The notes: a model not told the origin generated them from the sequence alone. Shown: positions 14,630-25,400, counted from the stretch's first letter. The stretch is DNA of 49,473 bases from Bacteroidaceae bacterium (GCA_017651315.1 JAGCDE010000056.1:1-49473); one strand, 5' to 3'. Made by a program: numbers and translations.

Positions 14630-14845
14630 ATGGAACGGAATGACACCACCCGGATTGTCCTGTCAGCCAAAGAGGAGCAGGTTCTCAAACTTATGGCGGC
14701 CGGAAAAAAGAGCAGTGAGATAGCCGATGCTATGCACCTCAGTCTGCCCGCCATAAAATGGTACCGGCAGCGCCTCAAGATAAAGTTCGATGCCGCCACG
14801 ACCGGGGAGCTCCTGGTAAAGGCGATGGCCAGGAATATGATATAG
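14630..14845 (+). CDS. Solo LuxR-type helix-turn-helix protein (71 residues)
   Basis: The 71-residue product is essentially one GerE/LuxR DNA-binding domain: LSAKEEQVLKLMAAGKKSSEIADAM followed by the recognition helix LPAIKWYRQRLKIKF. The sequence KWYRQRLKIKFDAATTGELL closely parallels KWRRQRLMAKFDARNTAEML in the TPR-LuxR protein transcribed away from it. Having no sensor part, it could compete for the same sites or form mixed dimers. It is followed 15 bases later by a lipoprotein gene, probably in the same transcript. Confidence 0.75.
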   Translation: MERNDTTRIVLSAKEEQVLKLMAAGKKSSEIADAMHLSLPAIKWYRQRLKIKFDAATTGELLVKAMARNMI

Positions 14846-14860
14846 TATGTTTAACCTGAA

Positions 14861-15598
14861 ATGATAAAAGAAATGAAGAAGTTCTATTTTGCAATGATGA
14901 TTTTTGCTGCTGCAACAGCATTCGCAGCCTGTGACCCAGACTCCGGAAAAGAGGATATCGGCAATGGAGGCGGAAACGGCGGGAACAACAATCCCGAGCA
15001 GACCTATGAACCCATAAGCTCCAAGGTACTGGCTGCCACGTTCCCCCGTAATGTCAAGATTGAGATGGAAACCAGAATGTCCTATAACGACGGGAAGAAT
15101 AAAGCCACACTTTACAAGATAGGCAACGAATGGTTTTACAGGTTCCGGACTCCCAGGTACCTGTTCTATATGTATTGCCAGTTTGACAAGGACGGAAAGA
15201 CATTGAAATGCTTCGCAAAGTCTCCGGAGACCGACGAAGTTTATGATAAGACTGCCTGGAATAACCAGTTGACCAACGGAAATGAAGATTTCCTGGACTT
15301 TGCCGGATTTGCCAGGAACTCAATGATCAATGTGCTGTTCGACGCAGGAGTACCCGCAGGAAACTGTAAGAAATACGGCGAGGCGACATCCGATAAAGTC
15401 ACGATACTGGGTGTTGAATGCACACGTTACGACTATGATTTCGTGGTCAAGGCCGATTATTATGTAGATGAGGTGAGCAAGATAGTATATAAGTTCGTGA
15501 ACTATCTGGATAAGGATAAGGAACAGCCCAATGCCACCTTTGAAATAACCGGCTGGGATGAGAACGTAACCGCCTTCGAGTGGAAGAAACCTGAATAA
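14861..15598 (+). CDS. Exported lipoprotein of unknown function
   Basis: The 245-residue product has a lipoprotein signal ending FAAC, with the lipid-carrying Cys at about residue 24. An in-frame ATG at 14873 (MKKFYFAMMIF) gives an equally good signal and may be the true start. A Gly/Asn-rich linker (GNGGGNGGNNN) follows, then a beta-rich domain with many aromatic residues (GNEWFYRFRTPRYLFYMYCQ). It resembles small surface or periplasmic lipoproteins of Bacteroidales that monitor or bind something outside, but no family is recognised. It is probably co-transcribed with the solo LuxR gene. Confidence 0.7.
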   Translation: MIKEMKKFYFAMMIFAAATAFAACDPDSGKEDIGNGGGNGGNNNPEQTYEPISSKVLAATFPRNVKIEMETRMSYNDGKNKATLYKIGNEWFYRFRTPRYLFYMYCQFDKDGKTLKCFAKSPETDEVYDKTAWNNQLTNGNEDFLDFAGFARNSMINVLFDAGVPAGNCKKYGEATSDKVTILGVECTRYDYDFVVKADYYVDEVSKIVYKFVNYLDKDKEQPNATFEITGWDENVTAFEWKKPE

Positions 15599-16002
15599 TG
15601 AATATAAATACAATAATTATTATAAATGTATTGATATTCTGCATCTTAATAAAAGTTTTAACATCTGTTAAGTTTCATCATCCAATAATCATTCTATATT
15701 TGCACCCTTAGATAAAAATGAACCTGAAAACCCTTTTTACTGATTAACTTGTGTATGTTAACTTATACAATTTCACGGTGTCCGGAATTGGTGATGCTGA
15801 TTGACAGTGTCCCCTGTCTTCCGAACATGATGTTACAATCAAACACCTTGTAATATCATCGAAATTGATCATGGAATAACACAAAGTAATCAATATTCCG
15901 GTTCAGACAGACTGGCTTGATACTAACCCTTCTTGACCTCTCTGCTGAAATATTATCTGACGGGATGATTCACGACCCTGGGGATAAAGGTTCTCTTTTA
16001 TC
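15599..16002 (+). other. 404-base gap with an orphan promoter; possible non-coding transcript
   Basis: A perfect -7 box TATATTTG lies at 15695-15702 on the plus strand, with a weak -33 (TTTC about 18 bases upstream). No protein gene follows: the first ATG opens only a 9-residue frame (MNLKTLFTD). The transcript would run toward the guaA terminator and contains possible hairpins, such as CGGAA/TTCCG around 15781-15825 and ATTGAT/ATCAAT plus GGAATA/TATTCC around 15863-15900. It may encode a regulatory RNA or be an element remnant. Confidence 0.4.
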
Positions 16003-16036
16003 AAAAAGGGAGAGTGGTCATACCGGCCACTCTCCC
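16003..16036 (-). terminator. Rho-independent terminator behind guaA
   Basis: GGGAGAGTGG at 16008-16017 pairs perfectly with CCACTCTCCC at 16027-16036 around a 9-base loop. The minus strand continues with TTTTT and further T-rich bases. The guaA stop codon lies 8 bases upstream of the stem. Confidence 0.8.
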
Positions 16037-16044
16037 TTCATAAT

Positions 16045-17565
16045 TCACTCCCATTCAATGGTTGCCGGTGGTTTGGAAGAGATGTCATATACCACTCTGT
16101 TCACGCCTTTCACCTTATTGATTATCTCATTGCTGACCTCCCGCATGAATGCAGTGGGCAGTTCAGCCCAGTCAGCCGTCATGGCATCGCTGCTGGTTAC
16201 GGCCCTGAGTGCCACAACATTGTCATAGGTCCGTTCATCGCCCATTACGCCGACGCTCCTGACAGACAGCAGGATGGCGCCTGCCTGCCAGATCCGGTCA
16301 TAAAGACCCTCTCTCCTCAATCCGCGTATGAAAATGTCATCCACATCCTGAAGTACCCGTATCTTATCCCTGGTAATGTCTCCCAGAATCCTTACAGCCA
16401 AGCCGGGTCCAGGGAAAGGATGCCTGAACACCATGTGACGGGGCATCCCGAGACTCAGGCCCACCTGACGGACCTCATCCTTGAAGAGCCACTTGAGGGG
16501 TTCACACAGACTCAGTTTCATCTCCTTGGGAAGGCCCCCTACATTATGATGGCTCTTGATGACCTTGCCCGTTATATTGCAGCTCTCAATCCGGTCCGGA
16601 TAGATTGTTCCCTGAGCAAGGAAACGGGCGCCATCTACCTTAGACGCCTCACTGTTGAACACCTCTATGAACTCCCGTCCTATTATCTTGCGTTTCTGCT
16701 CGGGATCAGACACTCCTGAGAGGGCCGAGAGAAACCTCTCGGATGCATCAACTCCAATCACGTTCAGGTCCAGGTTACGGTAATCGGCCATAACATCCTC
16801 GAACTCGTTCTTCCTCAGCATTCCATGATTCACGAAGATACATGTAAGGTTGCTGCCGATAGCCCTGTGTAACAGTACGGCCGCAACCGATGAATCCACA
16901 CCGCCGCTTAGCCCAAGGATGACCTTGTCCTGCCCTATCTGTTCCTTCAGTTCACGGATTGTGGTTTCAAGGAAGGACTCCGCGGTCCACTCTCTCCTGC
17001 TGTGGCATATACCTACCACAAAATTCTCAATCATCCTGGCACCCTCCAGCGTATGCACCACCTCCGGGTGGAACTGTACTCCCCAGACCGGCTCCGAGAG
17101 ACTCTGGAACGCCGCATACCTGACACTGTCAGTGGAAGCTGTGAGCCTGTATCCTTCAGGGATGGCGGTAATGGAATCACCATGACTCATCCAGACCTGG
17201 GAACCCGGACTGATGCCTTCAAAGAGAGGGCATGCGGAATCCACGAATGAAAGTCCTGCGCGACCGTACTCCCTGCTGCCTGCCTGCTCCACCTTGCCGC
17301 CATACTGATAACTCAGCAGCTGGGCACCGTAGCATATTCCCAGCAACGGATATTTTCCCTTTATTCCGGAAAGGTCCGGCAGAAAGGCGTCATCGGCATA
17401 GACGCTCAATGGGGAACCGCTCAGGATTACACCTATCACATCCCTGTCGTCCGAAGGGAAACGGTTATAGGGAAGTATTTCACAGAATGTACCGGTTTCG
17501 CGAACACGGCGGCCTATCAGCTGTGTAGTCTGAGAGCCGAAATCAAGTATTATTATCTTCTGCAT
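16045..17565 (-). CDS. guaA: GMP synthase (glutamine-hydrolysing)
   Basis: The 506-residue enzyme converts XMP to GMP in the cytosol, using ATP and glutamine. The N-terminal class I glutamine amidotransferase has the nucleophile in [11 protein letters not shown] near residue 77 and the His-Glu pair in QFHPEVVHT near 168. The ATP pyrophosphatase domain has the P-loop [10 protein letters not shown] near residue 222, and the C-terminal dimerisation domain has the conserved [13 protein letters not shown] and ends TIEWE. Length and all motifs are normal. It sits 38 bases behind the haem-motif lipoprotein gene in the same direction without a clear promoter of its own, and ends at a strong terminator. 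Confidence 0.97.
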   Translation of the reverse strand: MQKIIILDFGSQTTQLIGRRVRETGTFCEILPYNRFPSDDRDVIGVILSGSPLSVYADDAFLPDLSGIKGKYPLLGICYGAQLLSYQYGGKVEQAGSREYGRAGLSFVDSACPLFEGISPGSQVWMSHGDSITAIPEGYRLTASTDSVRYAAFQSLSEPVWGVQFHPEVVHTLEGARMIENFVVGICHSRREWTAESFLETTIRELKEQIGQDKVILGLSGGVDSSVAAVLLHRAIGSNLTCIFVNHGMLRKNEFEDVMADYRNLDLNVIGVDASERFLSALSGVSDPEQKRKIIGREFIEVFNSEASKVDGARFLAQGTIYPDRIESCNITGKVIKSHHNVGGLPKEMKLSLCEPLKWLFKDEVRQVGLSLGMPRHMVFRHPFPGPGLAVRILGDITRDKIRVLQDVDDIFIRGLRREGLYDRIWQAGAILLSVRSVGVMGDERTYDNVVALRAVTSSDAMTADWAELPTAFMREVSNEIINKVKGVNRVVYDISSKPPATIEWE

Positions 17566-17603
17566 TTTCCAGTTTTGTATTGTTCCGGTTGTTCAGTAAA
17601 TAA

Positions 17604-19046
17604 TCACGGTTTATATGTTACCTGGACCGGAGCTGTCCTGTTATAGAAAGCTGCCGTCTCATGGGTACCCCAGATTTCCGGTACCGGATAGAGCTCCGGA
17701 AGGTTATAGGATTTCATAGTTCTCATATAGAGGGCAGGATCACGCACAGGCAACAGAAATGCTCCGCTCACCTCCCCGTTCTCATCAACATGCGCTATGT
17801 ACGGACGACCATATACCTTGTCATCACGCTTTGAGGCGAAAACCACCCAACGGCTGTTGCTGCTCCAGCTGTGATATGTATCGGCCCCCCTTGCATTGGC
17901 CTTCTCCATAGTGTTTATCTGGCCTGTCCTAAGGTTGATGAGCCAGTTCTCACTTTCATCGTGCCAGACAGGGAATGTACCGTAATCGGCCACGGATGCC
18001 ATAAGCCATTTTCCGTCGGGCGAACATTTCAGGTTGCTGAAAGAGAGCCTTTCACGGCTCGGGATTACCGTATATACCTTGTCACCGGGTTTGCCCGTTT
18101 CAGGGTCAAACTGTACGGCGGCTATGTCATAGTGCATGTAAAAGGTGCTGTCTGGCTGTTCATGATGCCTTGACCTGCAGAAGAATATGGTCTTGCCGTC
18201 AGGAGAGAAACAGGGGAATGACTCCTGGTAGTCATCGCCCTTTACGGACGGGCCGTCGGAAACGGTGAGATTGTCCAGGTCCAATATCATAAGGTCGCTG
18301 CGGGAATCGAACACCTCCATCCTCTTGTCAATCCTGCTGTGAATGGAGAATGTTATGTCGGCGGTCGTAAAGACCACATAACGTCCGTCAGATGTAATAT
18401 CACCGTAAACTCCACCTCCCGACAAGTCAGTCCTGGTGTTCAGCTTCATAAGCTTTCCGTTGTGATTCACTATGGTACCTCCGTTGGCACCGCGCAGATG
18501 CATGAATGATGTTCCGTTACGGTTTGTAGTATGACAGTTCATGCAGGACTTGCCGGCATTCCGGTTGTCACCTATCAGACGGGTCCTGAAGCTCTCCATA
18601 TCCCGCTCCTCTATCTGCATACGGCTCCACACTTCATATGCCGGTTCGATGAGCCTGTAACTCAGATAACGGTCTATACTGTCCTTTGAAACCGTCCAGA
18701 TGAGCTCCTTCACACCGGCAGTTCCTCTCTTCCTTCCCTTGGAAATAACCGCGACTTTGAGCCGGCTCCCCTTCTCGGCATCAAGCATTGAATGCCACTT
18801 CCTCTGATTGAACTTCATAAGTTCTCCCCTGCTCCTGAAGTTATAATCGTCCGAAGTTCCCTTCACCCTCACAAGGATCCGGGAAGCCCCCTCTATCCTG
18901 AAATTGAGCGGAGCTATGTTGCAGGGGATTGTGACATCACTGTAGTCAGGATAAATGTCCGCAAGGGATCCTTCACCCTTTCCTGCACAAGCGGCAAGAA
19001 GGAGTGAAACAAGAATGACGGGTATGTATCTCGTAATGCGCCTCAT
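17604..19046 (-). CDS. Lipoprotein with one CxxCH haem motif and a TolB-like beta-propeller
   Basis: The 480-residue product has a lipoprotein signal ending LLAAC (Cys near residue 20). After an N-terminal beta region and a helical part, SCMNCHTTNRNGTSF near residues 167-181 supplies a CxxCH site for covalent haem c. The rest is a propeller of PD40/TolB type, seen as blades with SPDGKTIFFCRS, SPDGKWLMASV and SSNSRWVVFASK. Haem attachment would need a cytochrome c maturation system, not in this window. The start overlaps the end of the DUF6057 gene by 4 bases, so the two are translationally coupled and probably work together at the membrane. Role in electron transfer or in sensing is unknown. 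Confidence 0.7.
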   Translation of the reverse strand: MRRITRYIPVILVSLLLAACAGKGEGSLADIYPDYSDVTIPCNIAPLNFRIEGASRILVRVKGTSDDYNFRSRGELMKFNQRKWHSMLDAEKGSRLKVAVISKGRKRGTAGVKELIWTVSKDSIDRYLSYRLIEPAYEVWSRMQIEERDMESFRTRLIGDNRNAGKSCMNCHTTNRNGTSFMHLRGANGGTIVNHNGKLMKLNTRTDLSGGGVYGDITSDGRYVVFTTADITFSIHSRIDKRMEVFDSRSDLMILDLDNLTVSDGPSVKGDDYQESFPCFSPDGKTIFFCRSRHHEQPDSTFYMHYDIAAVQFDPETGKPGDKVYTVIPSRERLSFSNLKCSPDGKWLMASVADYGTFPVWHDESENWLINLRTGQINTMEKANARGADTYHSWSSNSRWVVFASKRDDKVYGRPYIAHVDENGEVSGAFLLPVRDPALYMRTMKSYNLPELYPVPEIWGTHETAAFYNRTAPVQVTYKP

Positions 19047-20797
19047 TGTTCAGGATTCTCTACAATTGAAGTCGAAATGATATAGTACCAATAGGTGTCC
19101 TTATATTCACCCAAGGCACTCAGATTGCCGTTGGAGCGTTCCAATGCGTTCTGGAAACGCATGTACCGTTCAGCCACACTCCCGGCAATGCGGTATTTCC
19201 CGATGATTTCGCGGAACGAGTCGTCGGAATAGGCATTGACAAGAAGTGCCTGCTGATACACTGGAGGAACCTCGTAGTATCTGTCCAGTTTGTCTAACCA
19301 ATACCGTTCGTAATAACCCTCGAACGACTTGCCGCGCTTGTCAAGCAGCATGGAACAGAGCAGATAGTCAACCGCAGTCCTGTTCATAGGATTCAAGTCA
19401 ACGATGTTTTTGAGGGAGGCTCTCCAGTCACCTTGGGCTACAGTGCGGTCAGCCAGCGCCGCTCTCGAGCGCCATCTCTGAAGCCTTTCAGGGAGGCTGT
19501 CCGAATCAACGCAATTCCGGAGTTCACGGGCCCAACGCCGGTGCATAGGCGTTGCTGACAGGATATTAAGGTATTTACCGGCCACATTATAATCGCCGGT
19601 CAGCACGGCTATCTCTGAAAGATTTCGGAGCATTCTGGTGGAGAACCGGCTCGGCATAACTGTCTGGCCGAGAAGAGCGGCATCGGTAGCCTGAGAAACA
19701 TCGCCCATCTCAAGCAGCCCGTCTATGAAGAAGAACGAAGCCAGATAACTGGATCCCCTCTGAATGGACAGGAACAGCCCGTCGCCGAGGTTCTGGGGAT
19801 GACGGAACAGTTCTTCGGCCAGCCTGCCCTCTCTGGCATAACAGAGGTTCCTGTAATAAGTGGAATACGGGCTCCTGCTGTCAGCCGACTCTGAGAGTTC
19901 CCTGACTTTGTCCCACTCCTGCCTGTAAGCCGTCGTCCCCAGACGGATTGAGCTTTCAAGCCTTTCATTCCTGATAAGGAAGAACACGGGGACAAGGGCA
20001 AGGCACGCTGTCAGAGAACACACAAACGCGGACAGACGCTTACCGGCCGTCAGGCACAGTACCGACAGCAGAGGAACTATAGCAAGACATGATAAAGGAG
20101 GAACTATATATTCGTTTGGAACAGGCCAGATCAAAGTCTGAATGAAATTAAGGTTGTAGAACCTTCCCGCAAGAAGCATCAGACCTATACCTATGACTGC
20201 GGCAGGCAATGTCTTCCTCCACTCCCTATACCTCATCGTCAACAGAAGCAGGGCAAAGGTCAAGGCATGACCTCCAGCCAGTACGAACAGAAGAGAAGTG
20301 CCAAAAGCCAATGCAGGAATCAGGGTTGCATTATCAATCCGGCTGCCGGAAAACAGCACCGCACACCAGACAGAGAGGGCAAGACCTATGGTAGCAGAGA
20401 CCGGATAATTGAGATAAACCGCGAAAACTGTCTCGGCACAGACAGGAAGGAGAGCCAGGAGGCGGGCATTCATACCCGCACCGCTTCTCTCAAACAGCGT
20501 TACCAGCCCTGCCCAAATGGAAACAAGCAGCAGGACAGTCAAGGCTACAGCCATTCCATTGAACCAATAGAAGCGTGAAAGAAAGTCACCTGACATAACG
20601 GCCAGGAATCCTGGATCTGAAAGATAGTCCGAAACGAATCCCCTGTCCAGTACGAAGATGCTTGTCTGCTCCTTGAATCCTAATCTGTAAGGAGCCAGAA
20701 CGAGAAAGAAAACAGCAATGGCCACAAAAAACAATAGAGGTACCACCGCATAGACTCTATTTTTTCTCCCGTCTTCCATCTGTTTGTAAAATGACAT
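19043..20797 (-). CDS. DUF6057-type polytopic membrane protein
   Basis: The 584-residue product has about eight hydrophobic helices in its first 280 residues (for example VVPLLFFVAIAVFFLVLAPY and VALTVLLLVSIWAGLVTLF), then a soluble C-terminal half made of TPR-like helices with alternating short repeats. I recognise the layout as the Bacteroidales DUF6057 family; its function is not known. It is coupled by a 4-base overlap to the haem-motif lipoprotein. The -7 box at 20806-20799 lies so close to the ATG at 20797 that the second ATG at 20779 (MEDGRKNRV) may be the real start. Confidence 0.7.
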   Translation of the reverse strand: MSFYKQMEDGRKNRVYAVVPLLFFVAIAVFFLVLAPYRLGFKEQTSIFVLDRGFVSDYLSDPGFLAVMSGDFLSRFYWFNGMAVALTVLLLVSIWAGLVTLFERSGAGMNARLLALLPVCAETVFAVYLNYPVSATIGLALSVWCAVLFSGSRIDNATLIPALAFGTSLLFVLAGGHALTFALLLLTMRYREWRKTLPAAVIGIGLMLLAGRFYNLNFIQTLIWPVPNEYIVPPLSCLAIVPLLSVLCLTAGKRLSAFVCSLTACLALVPVFFLIRNERLESSIRLGTTAYRQEWDKVRELSESADSRSPYSTYYRNLCYAREGRLAEELFRHPQNLGDGLFLSIQRGSSYLASFFFIDGLLEMGDVSQATDAALLGQTVMPSRFSTRMLRNLSEIAVLTGDYNVAGKYLNILSATPMHRRWARELRNCVDSDSLPERLQRWRSRAALADRTVAQGDWRASLKNIVDLNPMNRTAVDYLLCSMLLDKRGKSFEGYYERYWLDKLDRYYEVPPVYQQALLVNAYSDDSFREIIGKYRIAGSVAERYMRFQNALERSNGNLSALGEYKDTYWYYIISTSIVENPEQ

Positions 20798-20798
20798 G

Positions 20799-20806
20799 CA
20801 AACTTA
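20799..20806 (-). promoter_or_regulatory. -7 box near the DUF6057 start
   Basis: The minus strand carries TAAGTTTG, a perfect TAnnTTTG, at 20806-20799. There is no good -33 partner. If used, transcription would begin close to or just inside the annotated start codon, which argues for a leaderless message or for initiation at 20779. Confidence 0.35.
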
Positions 20807-20847
20807 ATGAAAGTTTGGGAAATGCCGGCATCAGCTAGGCGATTGAA

Positions 20848-20883
20848 TTTAGAATCTGTGTTGAAATCAAGACAGATTCTTAA
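20848..20883. repeat. Inverted pair of an intergenic repeat (TTTAGAATCTGT family)
   Basis: Two copies of the repeat face each other: TTTAGAATCTGTGTTGA from 20848 on plus, and TAAGAATCTGTCTTGA from 20882 on minus. AGAATCTGT and ACAGATTCT pair as a 9-bp stem. It lies between the DUF4419 stop and the DUF6057 promoter. Without a T run it is a poor terminator. Related copies are at 39065, 39152 and 45569. Confidence 0.55.
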
Positions 20884-20927
20884 CGACGACGGTTGATTCC
20901 GGCATCGGGGAGGTGTGTCAGACCTCA

Positions 20928-22388
20928 CTAATCGTCAATCTCAGGTAAACCCCGCGCGTTGATACGGGCTTTCGGGAAGCGCTTACGCAGGGCCTCTTCC
21001 TCCTCAGGGGTCATGGAGCCGTATATCTCAAGTGAGCGTATATCCTTGCCGTCCATCCAGTCCGGAATGACTACCTTGCCCACAAAGCGCAGGGTGAGAT
21101 TGTTTATGCGGTCCATCTTGCGGATTATTTCGGGAACCTTGTTTACCTTGAGCATGAGTCCGTCCGAGAATCCTTCGAAATTATCCATTGCCTTGAACTC
21201 CTCAAGCAGTTCCTCCTCGGTCTTGTCTATGCGGGTAAACCATCCCATCTTGGGAGTCATGGCATAAGTCTCACGATCAAACTCCATACCTACTATTCCG
21301 GCCCAGAACTCCATCATCATGGTCTTTTCCACCTCACCGGTAACATCATTGATTATCATGTACTTATACTCGGTTCTGACCATCTCGGGCAGCATATTGT
21401 GTTCCATATTGACCTCAGCAGGGGTACGTCCGTTCTCGTCATACGGCAGGAACTTAAGGAACCAGCCGTCAAACTTGGTGGTGCCTAAATTCTCTATTCC
21501 ACAATTGAGTCCACGCACATCGCCCGGGCGGTATTTCTTGACAATGCTCTTCCAGAAATCAACATCAGGTTTGCCTTTTGAAGCATTGACAAACTCCTGG
21601 AGTATGGGTTCCAGGTCATCAACCCACCAGTCTATGCCGTAGGCACGGAGCTTCCGGGTGCGGTCCAGTATGGACTGCCAGTCATCGGGGGTACCCTTAA
21701 GGGTTACGCTTGGTATGCCGCAGGACATATATATCACAATGTAGTCAAAGTATGACTTGACTGTCTCCATAAGCGCAATCTGTGACACCATGTGTTCTGT
21801 TACACCGGTTGTGGAGAACCTCTCTGAGATGATATCGGCAATATCGCCTTTGGTGTTGTCACGTATCTGCTCATAGAAGCTGTTCACTATGGCCTCCCAA
21901 TCGACCCCACCGCTCAACAGATCCTTACCGCTCTGCACCACAAGGTCTATCTTTCCCTCATGATCCACAAACAGGTTTCGCAGCTCCTCCGGGTTGTCAT
22001 TTACATAATGCGCGAATCCCTGGCAGATCAGGAACCAGATTACATCGGGCGTAAGAACCACCGGCCGATGATCGGCAAACGCATCAATCATGCCTTTAAA
22101 GAAGGGGTTCTTTCCGTAGGAGGCATAGTTTTCATCACCTATACCCCATGCCACAACCCTCTGGTTCTCACCGCGGATCTCGCTCCTGTCAAGTATATCA
22201 CTTACAAGCCCACTGCTACTGCGCATTTTCATGCTCAGGCTTTCGCCTGTAGGCTCCGGCAGGTCCGGATCAACACGGAACGTTATGCTGCCTTTCTCCT
22301 TACTCAAGATGTCTTTCTTCCTGGCCTGAACGCCTGTTGCTGCCAGTATTCCAGCAAACAATACCAAGCAAAATCTAAATCCTTTCAT
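20928..22388 (-). CDS. DUF4419 domain-containing exported protein
   Basis: The 486-residue product begins with a signal peptide (MKGFRFCLVLFAGILAATGVQA). The body matches DUF4419 in layout: HRPVVLTPDVIWFLICQGFA near residue 108, the VDWEAIVNSFYEQI block near 163, YIVIYMSCGIPSVTLKGTPDDW near 216, and GWFLKFLPYDENGR near 310. The family also occurs in fungi and other eukaryotes, and its biochemical function is not known. The gene follows the 1019-residue repeat protein by 44 bases in the same direction and is probably co-transcribed with it. Confidence 0.85.
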   Translation of the reverse strand: MKGFRFCLVLFAGILAATGVQARKKDILSKEKGSITFRVDPDLPEPTGESLSMKMRSSSGLVSDILDRSEIRGENQRVVAWGIGDENYASYGKNPFFKGMIDAFADHRPVVLTPDVIWFLICQGFAHYVNDNPEELRNLFVDHEGKIDLVVQSGKDLLSGGVDWEAIVNSFYEQIRDNTKGDIADIISERFSTTGVTEHMVSQIALMETVKSYFDYIVIYMSCGIPSVTLKGTPDDWQSILDRTRKLRAYGIDWWVDDLEPILQEFVNASKGKPDVDFWKSIVKKYRPGDVRGLNCGIENLGTTKFDGWFLKFLPYDENGRTPAEVNMEHNMLPEMVRTEYKYMIINDVTGEVEKTMMMEFWAGIVGMEFDRETYAMTPKMGWFTRIDKTEEELLEEFKAMDNFEGFSDGLMLKVNKVPEIIRKMDRINNLTLRFVGKVVIPDWMDGKDIRSLEIYGSMTPEEEEALRKRFPKARINARGLPEIDD

Positions 22389-22432
22389 ATATCGTCATTT
22401 GTAATTAATTCTCAATTCTCAATTATTATCTA

Positions 22433-25400
22433 TCATCTGTCCCACACCGCACGTACAAAATACCCGTCAGCCCTTTCTCTGGAGGTTATATGTATCTTAG
22501 ACATCCTTGATCCGCCCAAAGACCTTACATCCTCTTTGAAGTCAAGCTCTACCTCATCGGATGTCCCGAATTCATATTTATCGAACTCCAGCACTACACA
22601 CCCACGCCACATATATCCTTTTTCGGAGCTTTTTTTATCGGATGTCAAATAAATGCCTTTATTAGGTTCTTCAAATAACCCTCCAAAAGTATTTGAATTA
22701 TTATAAGGAAGGAATATGGATTTATCCGTATATCCGGGAACCTTGCTTGTTATGCGGTATCCTTTCACTCCGTTAACGGAATCCAGGGTCCATTCACATT
22801 TTTCATACAGCTCCTTGTATTCCTCCTTGGTGGGCATACGCCATTTGCCTCCCCAATTGGCCTGGGCTGCATCATCCTCCGCACTCAGCCTGGTCAGGCC
22901 GTCCGCATAGGGATCTTCATCGGTAGTGGTATATTTGGAGTACCACCACTTGTTCAGGTCCTTGAAGGCTTTCATGTGCTTGTAGTTGTACTTTGAATAA
23001 TAGGTCTTGGGAATGGTCTCGCCCCAGGCAAAGCGGGCTCCGGTTTCCTGGGGGCTATCGGTACCCACATTGCAGTCGGCCCACAATACGCTTAATCCCA
23101 AATCAACCTGGGCGTTGTGTCTTAAAGGCTTGACCGGGTCGGGCTCCGCCTTGGGACGGTTCTCTGACTGCGGGAGTTCCATTACCGGCCTGATATTCTT
23201 GCCGTTCCAGCGTCCGCCACCATTATCCAGGGATTGCCCCAAAGTAGATGTCCAGTAATGTGCACTTCTACTATTAACAGGATATGAATCATGATTATAA
23301 TCACTTATGTAACCTGCGGCCGGAAGCCAGATGCTACGGTCCTCATACCCGGGGACATTACTGGTAATGACATATCCCAGAAGACGTTTTTCAAAAAAGA
23401 GCTCAACAGTGTCTTCATGATTGTACTCAATAGTGTCTTGTGCATACTTTGCCTCCCAGGTGCATTTGTTCTTGAGTTCCCAAAGTTCATCGGCAGTGGG
23501 CATACGCCAACCGTTGCCCAGAAGTACTGCGGCCGCATCATCCTCAGGGTCAAGAGTCTCCTTGTAATCAAGCGGGTATTTTGCTCCTCCCCACTGACCG
23601 GGACTGGTATCGAAATTATACTTGGTCATTTCATTCGTATATTGGCCGAACTTATAATTCTCGCCGCTGTAAAGACCCGGCTTGGGGCTTGTCTCACCCC
23701 AGGCAAAATATCCGCCAGCCTCATCGGGTCTTGAAGCGCCCAGATTGGCCGATGCCCACATCACGCTGAGGCCCAGGTCAACAGGCTCCGGTACGGGCAA
23801 TGACACATTCACGGTCATCTGAGCCTTACGTCCCTCAGTCTCTGCGGTAATCACGCATGTGCCCTGTCCTACAGCGGTCAAAAAGCCGTTTTCATCGATG
23901 GATACAATCTGTGGCGCCGATGAACTCCAGGTGATAGAGGTTGGTTTGACGGCACGTCCGGAGGGCATCATCACAGCCTCCACATTACGTATGGTACCAT
24001 AACTTATATCCATACTCTCCGCGGGCAGGGAGAGTGATGTGAACATATCATCGGTAAGGGAGCGCACGGGACGTATATTCATTCCTATGAATCTGCTTTC
24101 ATAACCGTTGAACATGAAGTCAAATGCCATTCTCAGAACTTCAATCGGGGGCAGTTCTGACAAACCTCCCCTCATTCCGTTTACTGAACCTATGGTGCTG
24201 AAACAGCTTCCTCTGGTACCACTGCCTGGAATGGATGTCCAGAGAGAGAACTGTTTTCCTATTTCAATAGGCTCATTGCCGTTCATCTGACCTGAATAGG
24301 GAATGAATATGCTGTGTCCCTCAAATCCGGGAACATTGCTTGTAAAACGCATTCCGGCTACACCGTTTACGGTAACGGTATCATACGTGCAGTTTTTCAC
24401 CAACTCAACAATCTCATCGTTGGTAGGCATACGCCAACCGTCACCCAACATTACGGTGGCAGCGTCATCGGTCGGCTCAAGACGGTTAAGATTGTCAGCC
24501 TTGAGGTATTGATGGGACTGCCCCTGGGCGGTGTATTTGTCCATACCGTCTTCCTGTGCAAAGGAACTGTAACGGTAGTTTCCCCATGAAAAAGTCTCCT
24601 TGGGTTCTATCTCGGCCCATGCGTAATAATCACCGTAACTCTCCGGTGACGATGCTCCCAGGTTGGCGTTGGCCCACAGAACGCTCAGTCCCAGATCCAC
24701 GTATTCAAACTCATGGGGAGTCACGGTTACGGTGCACTGGGCGGTCTTGCCGTATGCGGTTACCTGTACCTTGCAGCTGCCCGGACCTGCGGCCACTAAA
24801 AGGCCGTCTTCAACAACTTTTATTACGTTTTCATCGGAGGATTTCCAGGTGCAGGCGCTGTTCACGTTACGCTTTCCCATTGTCACTTTCAGTCTGGTAC
24901 CCGCACCCTGCTTTATTGACAGCTTATTCTTTTCCAATTTGATATTGGACACCTCCTTGCCTGACAGAGGCATCACCATACGCACCGACTGTTCCGATTC
25001 ACGGTTCTCGCTGTGCCACTCATCGGCTCCGCGCTTGAAATTGAAACCGTATGCGGCCTCATCATCAGGCTGAACACCGGGGGTGGAGCACCAGTATGAT
25101 GCGTATGTGCCAACCTGCATCAGCTGGCTGTCCTGAAGCCAGCCTGCTGCGGGCAGGAATATGCTCCGGTCCGTATATCCTTTTATCTTGCTTGTTACCA
25201 GATAACCGCCTATGCCGTTCTGCTCTGTCCACTTCCAGGTGCAGTACTGGCGCAGCTCGTCCCATTCGGCCTTGGTGCCCATACGGCTGCCGTCGGTAGT
25301 CTTGATTGCCATTGCATCGGGCCAGCGGTAATACCAGCCTACCGGCCTGTCGGCAGTGATGCCTGTATTCACGGTACACCACTTTACACTAAGTCCCAAA

